Below, in pieces: positions 1 through 11,410 of a stretch of DNA of 64,000 nucleotides (positions are counted from its first letter, which is position 1; the number at the start of each line of letters is the position of its first letter). Below the pieces are notes generated by a model. That model was not told the DNA's origin, made no database searches, and was given only the letters and a program-made list of their open reading frames with translations. The DNA is from Gymnopus androsaceus JB14 (Eukaryota > Basidiomycota > Agaricomycetes > Agaricales > Omphalotaceae), in the NCBI GenBank assembly GCA_009733575.1, contig ML769423.1, forward strand, positions 1 to 64,000. The letters are read 5' to 3'. The translations under genes and the position numbers were made by a program.

Positions 1-1556
1 TTCAGGAGATATATGACTCGGACTCAATTAGCTCGCTAAAAGGTTCATTGGATAACGTGCCTGATTGGGACTGCAGTTCAAGTTGTGGTCGTTAGCTGTT
101 AATCATGACGGTTAATAGTGGTATGACACAAGTCATCGCTTCCAAATTGTCTTCATATTCCTCGAAAGACACTGAGAGGCTTTGATGATGAGCTGTATGT
201 AGAAGATTGTAGAGCACTGCCAGACGCAGAACAAATTAAACAAAGCATTTATCAACCATCTGCCAAAAAAGATACAGGTAAGTATGTATCAGGTTACTAG
301 CCTTTATCTACATACCTATTCAAGATCTGGAGCGTCAAAACAGCTTGATGGGCCACGAACTTGGAGAAATACGACTTACAGCAGGAGCAGCACAACTACT
401 TAAACCATAAAAAAAAGGACGGCATCTCTGGCTGAATATTAACTAAGCTTGGGTTAAACCGACCATGAAATACAGTCTGCCCCAAAAAAGCAGTTCATCT
501 TTGAGTTAACTGTGATTTAAACTTGGGTTAAACGGTTCGTTTAGTACGAATACTGATCGAAGGAGGAATTACAGACTTTTCTTAAGTTAAGGAAGCGTCC
601 ACTGTGAAGAAGTACTCTGTGCATGTAGCTGTTCGTCATACGGTCAGTACAAGTCGCTGACATCATCGAAGTTATCGATCGTTTTTACAGACCTACTGCT
701 CGAATCTAAGATTTACTACACAGATTCGGTCCCTGGGAGGCTGGGAGATAGAGGGGCACGGTGTCAGTGCCAGCTTGCAGACCTCCGTATCATTGCTAAT
801 GAGTGTACTCGGAGGAATCTGGCTCACTGCTATGGTTGTCAACGAATCAGAGCTCAGCACCCGAGTAAACGAATGAACAAACCCTCAGAGTTTCATCAAC
901 CATCTTTGTAACTAACGTCCCGAGAAGGATATAGACCCGAAGGATCAAGCCAGCTACCAGAGAGCTCTTGAGCTCAGTAGCCAGGAGACGCTAGAACCTG
1001 ATAGTAAAGTTACCCAGCTATAAGTTAGCGGCTATCAGTAGTCAAAGTCGCGCTCACTTGTCCAAGAAAAGCATCACTGGTTAAACGGACCAAGAACCTT
1101 GGCTAAACGGTTCATTATTATAAATAACGCGCAGTAGACTTGATTGGTACCGGCACTGTAAAAAAAAAGGCCTTGCCAAGTTGCGTATTCGTACTATGTA
1201 CATAGCTAGGTCGAAAATCTGTAATCATGACGCTCAGCAAATCAGGAATGTAGTGAGAATCAACGAACCTTTGGGTAGCGCATCGACCTTTGACTAGATA
1301 ACTGGCTATAGATACTGCAAATAAATAAGCTTATATAAAAGCGAAGATGTCGTTACACAGTGCAATCCAGAAAATAAAGTAACGAGCGAGCGATTATTAA
1401 CTATGACAGTAAGTAGGTACAACGAAAGGGGTCCACGAAGAGATGCAGCGTAAAAAGGTTTAAGATATTTTCAATGAATGGATGGATGCGAATGCAATCA
1501 AGTAGTACAACCCGAATCTAGGTGAAAAAAAACGAAACGAAACAAAGATAGTAGTA
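1..1556. other. Intergenic, no gene recognised
   Basis: No open frame with recognisable protein character was found. The stretch is AT-rich and contains scattered related words such as TAAACGGTTC (near 520-545 and 1105-1115), which may be remnants of an old repeat. The right end is the 3' flank of the TMEM41-like gene, which reads leftwards into it. Confidence 0.5.
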
Positions 1557-2939
1557 TCAACTTGAAGAATCTCGACTCCCACTCCCATCCGACCTCGCAT
1601 CCAGACGTTTGGGCGACTTGAGCTCAACATCCAGAGCAGGGCCAGCTTCTAATATGATATCACCGTCCGAATCGTCTTCAGATGAGTAGTCATCCTCGGA
1701 AGCCAATAACCGGGTACGCGAATCAGCGTTCTTGATTTTGTTGGCGACATGATCAGCCCCAACAGCAAGAATACGATCCTCCTCCTCCTCATCTTCCTCG
1801 TCATAAAGGAATGCTGCTCCACCGTGAGCAGCGCTACGCGGCGTACGAATAGGCGTCGCCGCTGAAGGCAAATCCTCATCCTCATCCTGTACCTCCACAT
1901 CTGCAATGACTCCTCCCCGTTTAAACCAATATCTCAACCCCACAGGAACCATTACTCCGACCACAATAGCTGAAAGCCCCAAAAAGTTTTTCCAGCTGAT
2001 CAAGTGGAAATCATCAGCGCTCGTCATCTCGTCCAATCCTCCTCCAATAGTCGTATGTATGACCGAAACGCCAAAGATACCTAGGGCGGTACTAATCCAA
2101 AACGTTGGTATCCCTATTCCTACATGTGGAGCGACGACGTTGACAACCCAATGAGGAGGGAGAGGTGCGATTCGTAGGACGATTAAGAAGGAGATGAGGT
2201 TTTCTTTGTTTCGCTCGACTTTATTTGCCATACTGTCGAGGTGCTTCTTGATTCGGGGGATAGTGAGGAGAGCGGGTCCTAGAGCGGATGAGATGAGGTA
2301 GCACAGGGTCGCGCCGGATGCGACACAGCAACATGCCAACGGGAGAGCGCGCGCGACGCCCCATACGGCACCGCCAAGAATCGAGAGGTACATTGACCCG
2401 GGTAGTGAAAAGGCTTGTAGGCTACATGGTATTCAGTACTGTCAGTGTAGAGAGAAAAAGACACTCGTACAAAAGGTAAGTCGTGATGTAACATATCACG
2501 ATTCGGTAGGGGTAAATATCACGGTATTTTTTTAGTAGGGCGTTCAGGTCTTGAAGCTGCTGGAAGGATTTCGGTATGCGCAGCATAGGCCTATCGGCTC
2601 TAAAGAAACAAAAATTGTCAGCCCGAGCCAAGCAAATAATATAGTGGATACTCACTCCTCCAAAGTCGGCAATGCAAGCCACAAAGTCCCTCCAAGCAAC
2701 GCCGTACTAATCACAAATATCGCAGCCATCTTCAACGTGGCGTTGAATATGAGTTTTCGCGAGGATCTAGCTGTTCCAGGCGAATGAGGCATGGATCCGT
2801 ATGATGGCGTCAAGGGCGTCAGCAGAGGAGCATGGACGTCGTTGTTGTCGTCGTCTAGGTCGTTGACCGTAGCGAGTGTGTATACGGATGCATTATCTGA
2901 GCGATTCAGCCCGCTGAGATTAAGAGGAGAAGGAGGCAT
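1557..2939 (-). CDS. TMEM41/VTT-domain (SNARE-associated Golgi type) membrane protein
   Basis: Three exons (2939-2656, 2599-2471, 2421-1557) join in frame across 56- and 49-bp GT-AG introns to give about 425 residues. Seen: an N-terminal cytosolic tail with a hydrophobic segment (IFVISTALLGGTLWLALP), then the VTT-like core. That core has FLQAFSLPGSMYLSILGG across the second junction, LRIAPLPPHWVVN, and GVSVIHTTIGGGLDEM. The tail is long and acidic (DEDEDLP, DEEDEEEEDR, SSEDDSDGD). TMEM41/VTT proteins are polytopic ER/Golgi membrane proteins linked to lipid scrambling and autophagy; that role is from family knowledge. The frame is intact throughout. The start is the first ATG of the 5' exon, but an upstream exon cannot be excluded. 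The acidic tail is longer than I expect in animal TMEM41. Confidence 0.88.
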
Positions 2940-3749
2940 CGTGCTTGAGTGTTACGGTAAAGGAAAGAGTTTGGATGATGACTAATCTGTACATCATCTC
3001 TGTACATCATCTGGCAGTGACCGCCAAGTCCGCGAACGTGTTGAATGCTCTAGACGTTCAAAATTTCAATTGTAGATATCCTTGGATCGCAATTAATTAA
3101 AGATTCCTAAAGATTCCAGCCCAAACTTGACCTTATCCATCGCGTCAAGAAATCTATTAAGTACACTTGCTGCTATCGGGATTCGGAACGTTCGCCTTGG
3201 GTAAATCGACCTACAAAGCAATGTGCCCTTTACTATCCCTTCCAGCTATGTACAATCGCGCTCGTTAGTCTCTAGATCCTTCTTATAACCTTTGATGAAA
3301 CTTGAAGCTTGACCGATTCGTTCGTTCATTGCCTCAGATCTAGAACAAACACTGCTTGCTGGTTCCGTGACACAGATTTTCCATCCACTCAAGTCATTGA
3401 AATCATGACGCGGAGTTCGAACCACGCTGTGAAGTGTTCACTAATGGATCGTACCTACTACCCATTACCGAAGCTGTCATTGGTACGCGTATTGACCGTC
3501 GGTCCGTATGGCGAATAAGTACAAGCCACGTAGACCTGAACTCGAAGCTGATCAGGATGGTAAGTATTTCTTCACACTCACTGAATGGAACTGGAACTAT
3601 GGCCCGAACATTCTCTTAATACTAATCTGTACAGATATATCCTCATGGGACCTTGTAAAAGATAGTCGGCGTTGACGTTGATGCCAGTGGAATTTGAATT
3701 CAAAGTTGAAGGTTCGTTCGAACTTTTTGTTGCCTCATAGGCTCATACA
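2940..3749. other. Intergenic upstream of TMEM41-like gene, with repeat remnants
   Basis: No gene is recognised. The segment 3170-3270 is a diverged copy of 5740-5860: both carry the 'cctacaa(a/g)gcaatg ... tgtacaatcgcgc' pattern. The segment 3300-3410 is related to 22955-23055. The stretch probably contains the promoter of the leftward TMEM41-like gene in its first few hundred bases, but no specific element is convincing. Confidence 0.4.
3300..3410 (+). repeat. Dispersed repeat copy (partner at 22955-23055)
   Basis: The blocks TCATTGCCTCAGATCTAGAA and TTTTCCATCCACTCAAG occur in the same order and spacing here and at 22960-23045. A fragment of the second block recurs at about 4212-4235. The family is not identified. 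Length and ends are uncertain because only conserved blocks are visible. Confidence 0.55.
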
Positions 3750-4169
3750 AGGACCCCGGAATCTCCTATGGAACCTCCCTCGAAATAGCGTCATTTAGGG
3801 CCAGATTTGAGCGAAATCCTTGTCCAAATATAGCGTCATTTGAGGCAAAAAAGTTTGGTCCTTGTCTGCCCATAGCGTCATTTGAGCCGGCGCATCAGCG
3901 CCGAACCGAGAATTTTGACCTTTGAGAAGGGCACCAAGATGAAGCGCTGGCATTCAGATTCTAATGCTTCTAATACGTATAAGTAAAGGAGACATATAGA
4001 CGTACGTATAACTGGTCAGGCGAATTTTTTGGAATTTTTTGAAAAATTTGGCGATTTTTTTTCGATTCACGTGATGATCCTTGTCTGAAATAGCGTCATT
4101 TAGCCCGAAATCATAGCGTCATTTAGGGCCTCTGACCGAGGGAGGTTCCATAGGAGATTCCGGGGTCCT
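3750..4169. mobile_element. MITE, hAT-like, 420 bp, perfect 33-bp TIRs
   Basis: The ends 3750-3782 and 4137-4169 are perfect inverted repeats starting AGGACCCCGGAATCTCC. They are flanked by an exact 8-bp direct duplication, CTCATACA, at 3742-3749 and 4170-4177. An 8-bp duplication is typical of hAT elements. No coding capacity is seen, so it is non-autonomous. Five direct copies of ATAGCGTCATTT lie inside (3785, 3830, 3872, 4090, 4113). Identical ends and an intact target duplication suggest recent movement. Confidence 0.9.
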
Positions 4170-4299
4170 CTCATACATCTATCGGAGCTGCCTCGAGCAG
4201 TCCTTTGGCGAAACACAGATTTTTTCCATCCTTCAACTTGAATGCTGCCAGGTCTAGAGGCCGGGGCTACCCAGATACTTGTCCCTCCTCCGATACTTT

Positions 4300-5410
4300 A
4301 TTGCTGTTTTCAAAAAGGCTTGCGCGGGTCAAATTTTCACGTGGGAATGATATATGTTCGATTTTTGCGCATTCAGCAACGTTTCGACTGTTTTCATTCA
4401 TAGCTCGCTCAATTCTTCTTCAATTGCAAAAAGCTCTTTTTTTTCTGAATCTACTGCTTATTCTGCAGATACAAGGCCATAAAAATAGAAGAATATTGTA
4501 TGCTGTTTGTACATGAGATCAACCACAGCTCCCACCCGGTTCTAGCCAAGTTTTAGTTCATCCGTCATCTCCACCACTGGAAAGACAAATATTGCGGACT
4601 TGGGATTGTATATAGGATTGCAGAAGGGCATTAGAATGGCTGAAACTGGAAAATTAGCTGTGCTGAGGCCAGGATTTCAAACCTCGAAGTAGTTGAGTTT
4701 GCAAATGGGCAGGATTGGATCAGATAGTGGTACGTTCTGCAGGTCTTTATGCTCTGGACTAAAACCTAACTCAATTCGGTTTTCAGTTGACCCAGCTCCT
4801 TAGGTCCAAATCCAATGATTCCAGTGACAACTTTTGTAGTGATTATTGACTTCTGCCCAGATGCAGCCAACAATGATGATTGGACCCAGCTCCCCTTAGA
4901 TCCATCCAAACACAACTCTAATGACCTAGTACTGATTCGCAGTGTTTCAACGTGTACATTGCAATGTAAAAGAAAGTCTCGCTCGAAGAGGACTGCCCGT
5001 ATATTGGTTGGAAACTTCAAGTGTTGACAAAACCATTTGTTCGGGACGATTTCAGCACAATTTTTTGTGGTGCGCCTGAAGAATATGTAGTAGATTCAGA
5101 AATTACACAGATTCTCATTCCTGGTGCTGAATTGAGAGAGCTTCAGCTGAAAACAGCTGCAACACTGTCAAATGCAAGAACTACATATTGTAATCACCGA
5201 GGACCCAGATTTCTTATGTCGTGTCTGCAGAATATGTCATAGACCCAAAAAAATAAAACTTTTCATGTTTCAATTGAGAACTGCATGAGTTACAACCGAA
5301 AACAGTTTGGGTGTTGTTGAATCGCGCAAAAATCGAACATATATCATTCCATGTGAAAAATTGATCCGCGCAAGCCTTTTTGAGTACAGCAATAATACGA
5401 TGAATGCGCG
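4300..5410. repeat. Degenerate long inverted repeat
   Basis: About 4310-4480 reads as an imperfect inverted copy of about 5220-5400. Shared blocks include AAAAAGGCTTGCGCGG, ATGATATATGTTCGATTTTT and TTCTGCAGA. A third related block ('gaatatgtagtagattcagaaa') lies near 5080. Roughly 0.7 kb of unrelated sequence separates the arms. No transposase frame is visible. It may be an old foldback element or two opposed copies of one repeat. Confidence 0.55.
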
Positions 5411-6302
5411 TGCACCGAATCCCGTTGAACGAGTTTCAATGGGCCAGATTCACCGAATTGCTGTTATTTTAAGCAGCATTTCAGAGGCTGTCGGAGGTTG
5501 AAGGATTTTAGCAAAATGCAAGCCACTCGGAGGTTCAAACGTTCAACAATCATTATGACTGCAAAGTGTACAAACGTGGACTTAACAAAAAATTCAATTC
5601 AGATCTGCTTCAGCTTGTAGAAGTTCTAGTAGTTACTAGAAGATTTCCTTGGGTTCTGAAGCAACTCGAGATTACAACTCAAACTTCTCCGGAATCAACA
5701 AATCTATGACGCCCAATCGCGCTTGCTGGGAGCTACTCTGACTGTCATATCGGAACATTCATCTTGGATAAGTTGGGAATATGACCTACAAGGCAATGGA
5801 TAATCTTACTTCTTGCGCTTTACTGCTACCTCAGCTAACATGTACAATCGCGCCTGCTACATCAGGAAAACTGCACATCTGTGATCCGCATGAAGGCACG
5901 CCAAATACGTCGGATCATACGGATTTGGCTGTGTATGTATATGGCCCCGAGTGCATATCCAGCATGCACAATCATGCACGATCATGGCCTTTTTTCTTGT
6001 TCGTTTATACACTTGAATATGCATGAATATGTACAATTATACTCGACTTTATGCATTAAATATACCAGCGTTCTCTTGGATTGCCGCTCCCATACACCCA
6101 ATTATACATTCATTAACAAAGCAAGAAAATCGATTTGGGCTATGTAAATGGTACAAATACGACATAAAAAGACTACAAAAGAAGACCATGAAAAGACCAT
6201 TTCCTCGAGCTCCCAATGCGCACAGCTCAAATGTCTCAAAACCGCCAGTAGTAATTGCATTAAAGACAGTAAATGCTCACCATGATGAAGAATGATTGTC
6301 AA
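5411..6302. other. Intergenic, repeat remnants left of the KDZ element
   Basis: No gene is recognised. It contains the diverged copy (5740-5860) of the sequence at 3170-3270, and a region of short repeated words around 5930-6010 (ATGCACAATCATGCACG). Overlapping frames here show no protein character. Confidence 0.45.
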
Positions 6303-6455
6303 CAGCCATAGCCACCTGTAGCAGCCAGCTGATCACATCCCAGTAGGGGAATAGCCCAAGGCTGGGATTGATCAGCTTGGGCAAGTTGCCACAGGCAAGA
6401 TATAGGCCAACTCGCAGGTCAAATGGCATGCATAATCCTTTGGGCAATTGCCCTA
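6303..6455 (+). repeat. Left terminal inverted repeat of the KDZ element
   Basis: It pairs with 21690-21841 in inverted orientation at roughly 75-80 percent identity over the outer 90 bp. Matching is interrupted further in, then returns at AATCCTTTGGGCAATTG near 6437-6453. The outermost base is uncertain because of divergence. Confidence 0.75.
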
Positions 6456-6584
6456 GAGATCACCAGGTGCATCGTATCAGTAGTGATAAGCGATGCCTGA
6501 TTGCGATTTAATCATTATCAACCACTGTCCTCCGTGATCAGATGGATGGGCTGGACACCTTGCGGTCTGGCCCGGGACGGCTGT

Positions 6585-6692
6585 GAACCCAAGTAAAATA
6601 TTGGCAACGTTGAGGTTTGAACCCTCAAAGCATTGGATATTAGTCTCATGATATGCACAATGCAGCGGGACACCTTAACACTTTCACCATTT
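6585..6692 (-). other. tRNA-like (Pol III A/B box) module, left end of KDZ element
   Basis: On the minus strand TGGTGAAAGTGTTAAGG (6689-6673) resembles the A box of a class II tRNA. About 50 bases on, GGTTCAAACC (6623-6614) matches the B box inside a perfect T-arm (TGAGG-GTTCAAA-CCTCA). Acceptor strands do not pair, so this is not a functional tRNA. It resembles a tRNA-derived SINE head and is followed by ATTTTACTTGGG, similar to the right-end module. Confidence 0.5.
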
Positions 6693-7219
6693 GACGATAC
6701 ATAGCATTCATTGTAATCACCCTATCCCACCCACTTGGTCAAAGACTAATATAGATTGTACTACTAGTGAACAAAAATAAATATAAAAAGCAGCCACTAC
6801 AGCACCGAATGAAAATAAAGATATAGAACAGAGACTGGACTACGCTGCTGAATGAAAATAAATTACAAAAGACATTTAAAAGCAGTTGAGCAGAGACTGG
6901 ACTACGGTGCAAATGAAAATAATTTAAAAAAGACAAACCGTACAGAGTGAAAACTGTGAACGGTGGACAAAAAGAAACACGGTGAATGAACCTGGGGTAG
7001 CGAAACCGTCCTTTCCACTGATCAAACCCCAAACACATGGTAAACTTCCTCCAGTGCCTCTGTCAGCTTTTCCTCATGCACCCTTCCAGCCTGCTGCTCT
7101 CGAATGCCCTTCGACTTCACCTTTTCATTAAAATTATGCACGGCCTCCATCCACCAAGCCAACGCCACGAGGATACTCACTGCACCATTAGGCCCGAAAA
7201 TGAAAATTTCATCCCAGTC

Positions 7220-8476
7220 CTAATTACCGTTCCGAGAATAGCGAATATTGAAAGATTCTCCATCGTCATCCAATTCCTTCTCTTCCTCTCTCTCCTCTGG
7301 CTGCATCATGCGCCACCAGTTGCTGAATTTAAGGGCATGGTTGTCCAGGTCGATTTTGGGGTCAAACCTTTTGCGACCACGATTAATCCACATTCCTACG
7401 GCTTTAGGACGATCCTGTTTGGAGATTCCCAAAGAGCCCGACCTCGCCTGGTACCTTGCCTTTTTCTCCATCTCAATCCATGCTCTCACCAATGCCTTCC
7501 ACCTTGAATTGTTCCCCCCAACAGTTACAAACAGCTCCAGTGCCAACCTGATGTAATCAGGTGCTTGCGCTGGGACTGTAGGGAAGGTGGCCTCCGACGA
7601 GTTGGAATTCAAGCCCGACCCCTTCTCCTTTGCATCCCCTTCGCTTTCGACCTCAGCGCACTGCCTTGCATCTGCTCAGCTTTGCTTTCGACCTCAGCGG
7701 TACTGCCTTGCATCTGCTCAGCTTCCGACATTGCCAGTTTTGATCTCCTTTGCTTCTTGGGTGCAGGTCTCGCTGGTCCCTTTTGTCTCAACCTTGTAAC
7801 CCGGGTTTCTTCAACCACACCACGGCGACGCTTTGCCGGTTTGACAGAAAGATCCGTATCTTGGTCACCCTTCTGACCGCGTCGTTTTCTACTCGACTCA
7901 GTGGCATCCACGGCCACAGCGTCGTCGACATCCATATCAATGACACCCTCGTTATTAATGACCATGCTGTCCGAGGCTCCACCTGCGATATCCACATCAT
8001 TGCCATCGAACTGTTTGGCGATCTGTGCTGCATCGGAGGAGGATATGGGATGTTCAGATGAATGACCAGCAAAGATGGTATCTCCCGCAGAAGACAAACG
8101 ACTCGATGGAGCTGGGACGCGAAGAGAACCTGCTGAGACAGTAGGTTGTTTGTGAGGGGGAGAGAGAGAAAAGAGACTATGTGAATAGTCCTTCAGTATT
8201 GAGCACACTCGGAGTCGAAGGAGCTGGTGAAGTCCTTGGAGAAGGCGATTCTCTCCCCGGTTGCAGTGACAATGTGAGTGGGATTTGGACCCAAGTCAAT
8301 GGGTTTTGACTTTGCTGTTGGTCTGGGAATGGGGATGGGTTTTGGCCGCAATGAATTGGGTGGATAGGAGGAGAAGAAATTGCTGGAGCTAGCAAGGCTG
8401 AACGTCCTTGCTGGAGTCGGCCATGCTGGGATGCATTCTTCCCTCCATTACCAGCATGTGCAACTTTGTCTTTCAC
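7220..8476 (-). CDS. KDZ-element accessory protein, C-terminal tryptophan-rich region (frameshifted)
   Basis: Reading leftwards, a Ser/Pro-rich part (8476-8177) leads to an acidic-then-basic linker containing KPAKRRRG and KKQRRSK (possible nuclear localisation signals). A folded C-terminal region ending near 7220 has PDYIRLALELF, RWKALVRAWIEMEKKAR, RPKAVGMWINRGRKR and FSNWWRMMQPEER. I recall the same order of motifs from repeat-associated agaricomycete proteins of unknown function. A one-base deletion near 7670 breaks the frame: a 45-bp repeat encoding AEQMQGSTAEVES is present twice, and the second copy lacks one base. Joins among the upstream pieces are not certain; it may be the 3' part of the gene described at 8501-10390. 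No function is assigned. Confidence 0.5.
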
Positions 8477-8500
8477 GTTGGAAGTTGGGTCCTCGGATTG

Positions 8501-10390
8501 TCATGGAGTCGAGTTCATAGAATTGTTATCGGCTGTCCATGCGGTAGAAACGTCCGAAGTAGCGGCGGTATTCAATACCTCCCTCGAAGATTTGGTCTGG
8601 CTTAACCCTTGAGCAGTGCACTCGGTGGATGAGAGTTCTGGGCTCTTGAATCCAAGTATACTGAGGTGAGAACAGGTGATATCATCTGGACCTCCAGTCT
8701 CAATAGGCGCATCTTCCCTGTCGGCAAGTTCCTCAGGACTCAAAGCCCAAGCCTTGCAATCATCAGGAGCTAGATGCATGAATCTGTTTAGGTTTAACTC
8801 ATTTCATACAAAGATAAGATTTATGCACAGAAAACTTTTTGCAGAAATACAGCGATTGCCGGAACCATCTGCTCTTTCCAAGCCCTTCACTCCAGTTTTA
8901 AAAAGGTCATCTCGGGCTGTCCCGGTACTGAACCAGCCGATGCCCTAGAGATGAATATGTCAGTCAATGACTCAATAAGCAGGATGCAAATAAAAACCTA
9001 CGTCGAAACCATTGGCCTTCCACCGAGTGAAGGTTGAGGACCTCCTGCCCACATTGTACAAGGCCATCCCATACACTGGGTGACCACATCACACACCAAT
9101 TGCATGAAGTCCGGTAGATTGTCGATGCAACTTCGGAAACAGGCATACTGTCAGCAATGCAATATGAAAAGGAACGAATGTAACATATGTCTGATGGTCC
9201 TTGGGTGCCTCAGAGGGTGGCTTGGTCATGATTCGTTCGTACTCCGCTTTTGCGTCTTTAGCCTCTTCAACAGCCTTTAGTTCCCACTGGTTACACTTGT
9301 CTACGGGAAGTGTGTGGAATCCAGCAGTAACAACCTGGTTTCAGCTCGCAAGATTGCTCCTATTGTGCTTGGTACCACCCTTCTCCTCTGATATCTGAAC
9401 CTTTTTCGCGTCCGTTGACATTCCAACATCGGGTGGAGCAGTTGAAGGACCTTCGGTGGTGGAGGAACCTTTGCTTTTATTGGCTACCTGGCGCTCCTGC
9501 TTAGCCTTCATCTCGAGGTTGTGTTGAGCGAGGAGTTTTGTGACAGCTTGGGGATTGTCTCAAGCCCAGAGATTAGGCCCAGTGCTTTTTCTGGGTACGA
9601 CCAAGCCTCTGCCATTAAGAAGTCGAGCCCGCATCTCGATGGCTTGGGTCACTTTCCCTTCACCGCTATGCAGCAGCGTATTCGCCGTTTTGAGATTCTT
9701 GCAGTGATAATTAGGCCAACCACAAACTTTCTGAATGACCAAATTGAATAGTGAATCAATTAATAAAAAGAACAATTCAGTCAATTCAATTAGATCACTG
9801 ACAGTTATGAGGCGCGTGACTCATACCTTGCTCAAAGCTTTTCGCCTCTCTGCCTGCTCTTTTCACGTAGCCGCCTCAATTTTGTACTCCTCAGTCCCAA
9901 GCTCGGGCATCGGAACTTTGGGATCAACCACTGAATCATCTATGGCATTGTAGGATTCCATTGAAGGATCTTCCTTGTCTCCCAAGTGCAATGGGAAACG
10001 CTTGATAAAGCGCCGAACCATCTGCACTACGAAGCTGTTCCAGTCCACTCCATCGGTGGTTTGGCCATATTTTTCACCTGCTTCGGTCAGGAACTTGATA
10101 CGCAATTTGCTGAAAGCAGGTGGAGGAGGCATTACAAGCAAATAAGTTTTCGCGACTACTAGCTGAACAGAAGAGGTTTTTTGTCTGTTTTCGCGTATGT
10201 ATGCTTCCCTATTTGTCTGTTTTCGTGTTTCGGCGCCCTTTTCACGCGTAACAACAGTATTTCCAGGGTATTTCTTTGCTGTTAGGCGCATCAGGAGCCA
10301 TTGGAAATCATTTATAACAAATCTAGGTTCATCTTTTCTTGTGATGTTTCTTATCTCGTACCATCTTCTCTCATGCCCCAGACAATCCAT
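8501..10390 (-). CDS. KDZ-element accessory protein, N-terminal part (fragmented)
   Basis: The most coherent exon (10390-9863) begins MDCLGHERRWYEI, contains ITRKDEPRFVINDFQW and FSKLRIKFLTEAGEKYG, then DWNSFVVQMVRRFIKRFPLH, and ends acidic. Further left, pieces with CGWPNYHCKNLKTANTLL (about 9720-9665), a Lys/Gln/Ser-rich linker and a segment near 9150-8960 read in the same direction but in different frames, so introns and frame breaks are mixed. The 5' end overlaps the start of the opposite-strand gene at 10373, so the two are divergent and overlapping. No enzyme motif is recognised. It probably forms one gene with the 7220-8476 segment. Confidence 0.45.
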
Positions 10391-11275
10391 TCCCGTGTCA
10401 ATTGGGGCGATGGTAAGCTCTTCTCCCTCTCAATAATGAACCTAATCTCATCTCACAATGCTTAGGCTCCTTCACCGATGTGGAAATCACTCAGGAGCAT
10501 CACCCGAAGTATTCTTCTTCAATTGTGCTCGTTGTGGTCCGTACTAAGAAAGATTGTTTCTAGATACAGTCACTACAAGGACCTTCACATCACCTACTCC
10601 TACCCAGGGGAGAGCTCCTCCTTCTACCAACATAGAGCATGTTTCTCCAGCTATGCACCAAACACCTTGGTCAACAACTCCATCTCCTCGCACGCCTAGG
10701 ACTCCCCGTCCTCCTCCTGCCTCTCCTTGCATGCCTAGGACCCCTAACACCATTCCTACATCTCCTACGCCCTCCCACCCATCCAGGCAAGCAACAGTGC
10801 CTCCTACGCCCACTCCGAGCTCTAGGCAAACTGCTGCTGCTGTACCACATTCACCCTCCCTGTCATCAGTCTCATCTGTAAGTGTTGCGGCTGAAACCAC
10901 GAACGCTGCAATCCCGCACCCCAAAGATCTGGTGCAACCCGACCGAGTGAACGGTTCTAGGTTCTACGTCATTTTTGCTGGAACGCATGTTGGTATCTTT
11001 GGCAATTGGTATGTTTAACCTCTTTTTAATGGTTCACTGCTAGTCACACTAACCATGGCTTTAGGTACGGTCAAGCCAAAGTATACACCCATGGTATATC
11101 TGGTTCTCACCAGCGGAGCTACAACAATTGGAACGAAGCTTGACAGGCGTACATTGATGCATACTTTGGTCATCCCGGCGCCCCCGAATTAACCATTCTT
11201 GAAGCAGGAAATACAGATAGCTTGGCCAAATTGATCTCAGGGCTGGAGGTCCTGGGTAGTGAATTGCATGTGTAG
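10373..11275 (+). pseudogene. Viroplasmin / RNase H1 N-terminal-like domain protein, copy 1 (interrupted)
   Basis: Exon 1 (ATG at 10373, MPQTIHSRVNWGDG) joins across an intron to SFTDVEITQEHHPKYSSS. A frame slip near 10550 (AAGAAAG) leads into a long Pro/Thr/Ser-rich linker. A second intron after 11008 joins RFYVIFAGTHVGIFGNW to YGQAKVYTHGISGSHQRSY and NNWNEA. The order 'YVxFxG..xGIFxxW ... V.GxSG....Y..W.EA..AY' matches the small domain found at the N-terminus of RNase H1 and in caulimovirus viroplasmin, which binds RNA:DNA hybrids or dsRNA in RNase H1. An in-frame TGA directly after NNWNEA interrupts it; the frame then continues (QAYIDAYFGHPGAPEL) to a TAG at 11273-11275. It lies inside the KDZ element. 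Confidence 0.6.
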
Positions 11276-11410
11276 TAACTCGTAGATTTCGTGATGTCAA
11301 ATCCGAACCCTTTTTATCAGATGTTATCCACTCCAACTTTCGCAAAAAAACTATTATCAGATTTGTCGCAACAAGGATTTACCCATGAGATGTCCTGATA
11401 AGTAGGCGAT

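Noticed and set aside
7037..8061. Plus-strand open frames opposite the tryptophan-rich accessory gene
   Set aside because: The minus strand carries the motif-bearing frame; the plus frames show no domain and are antisense shadows.
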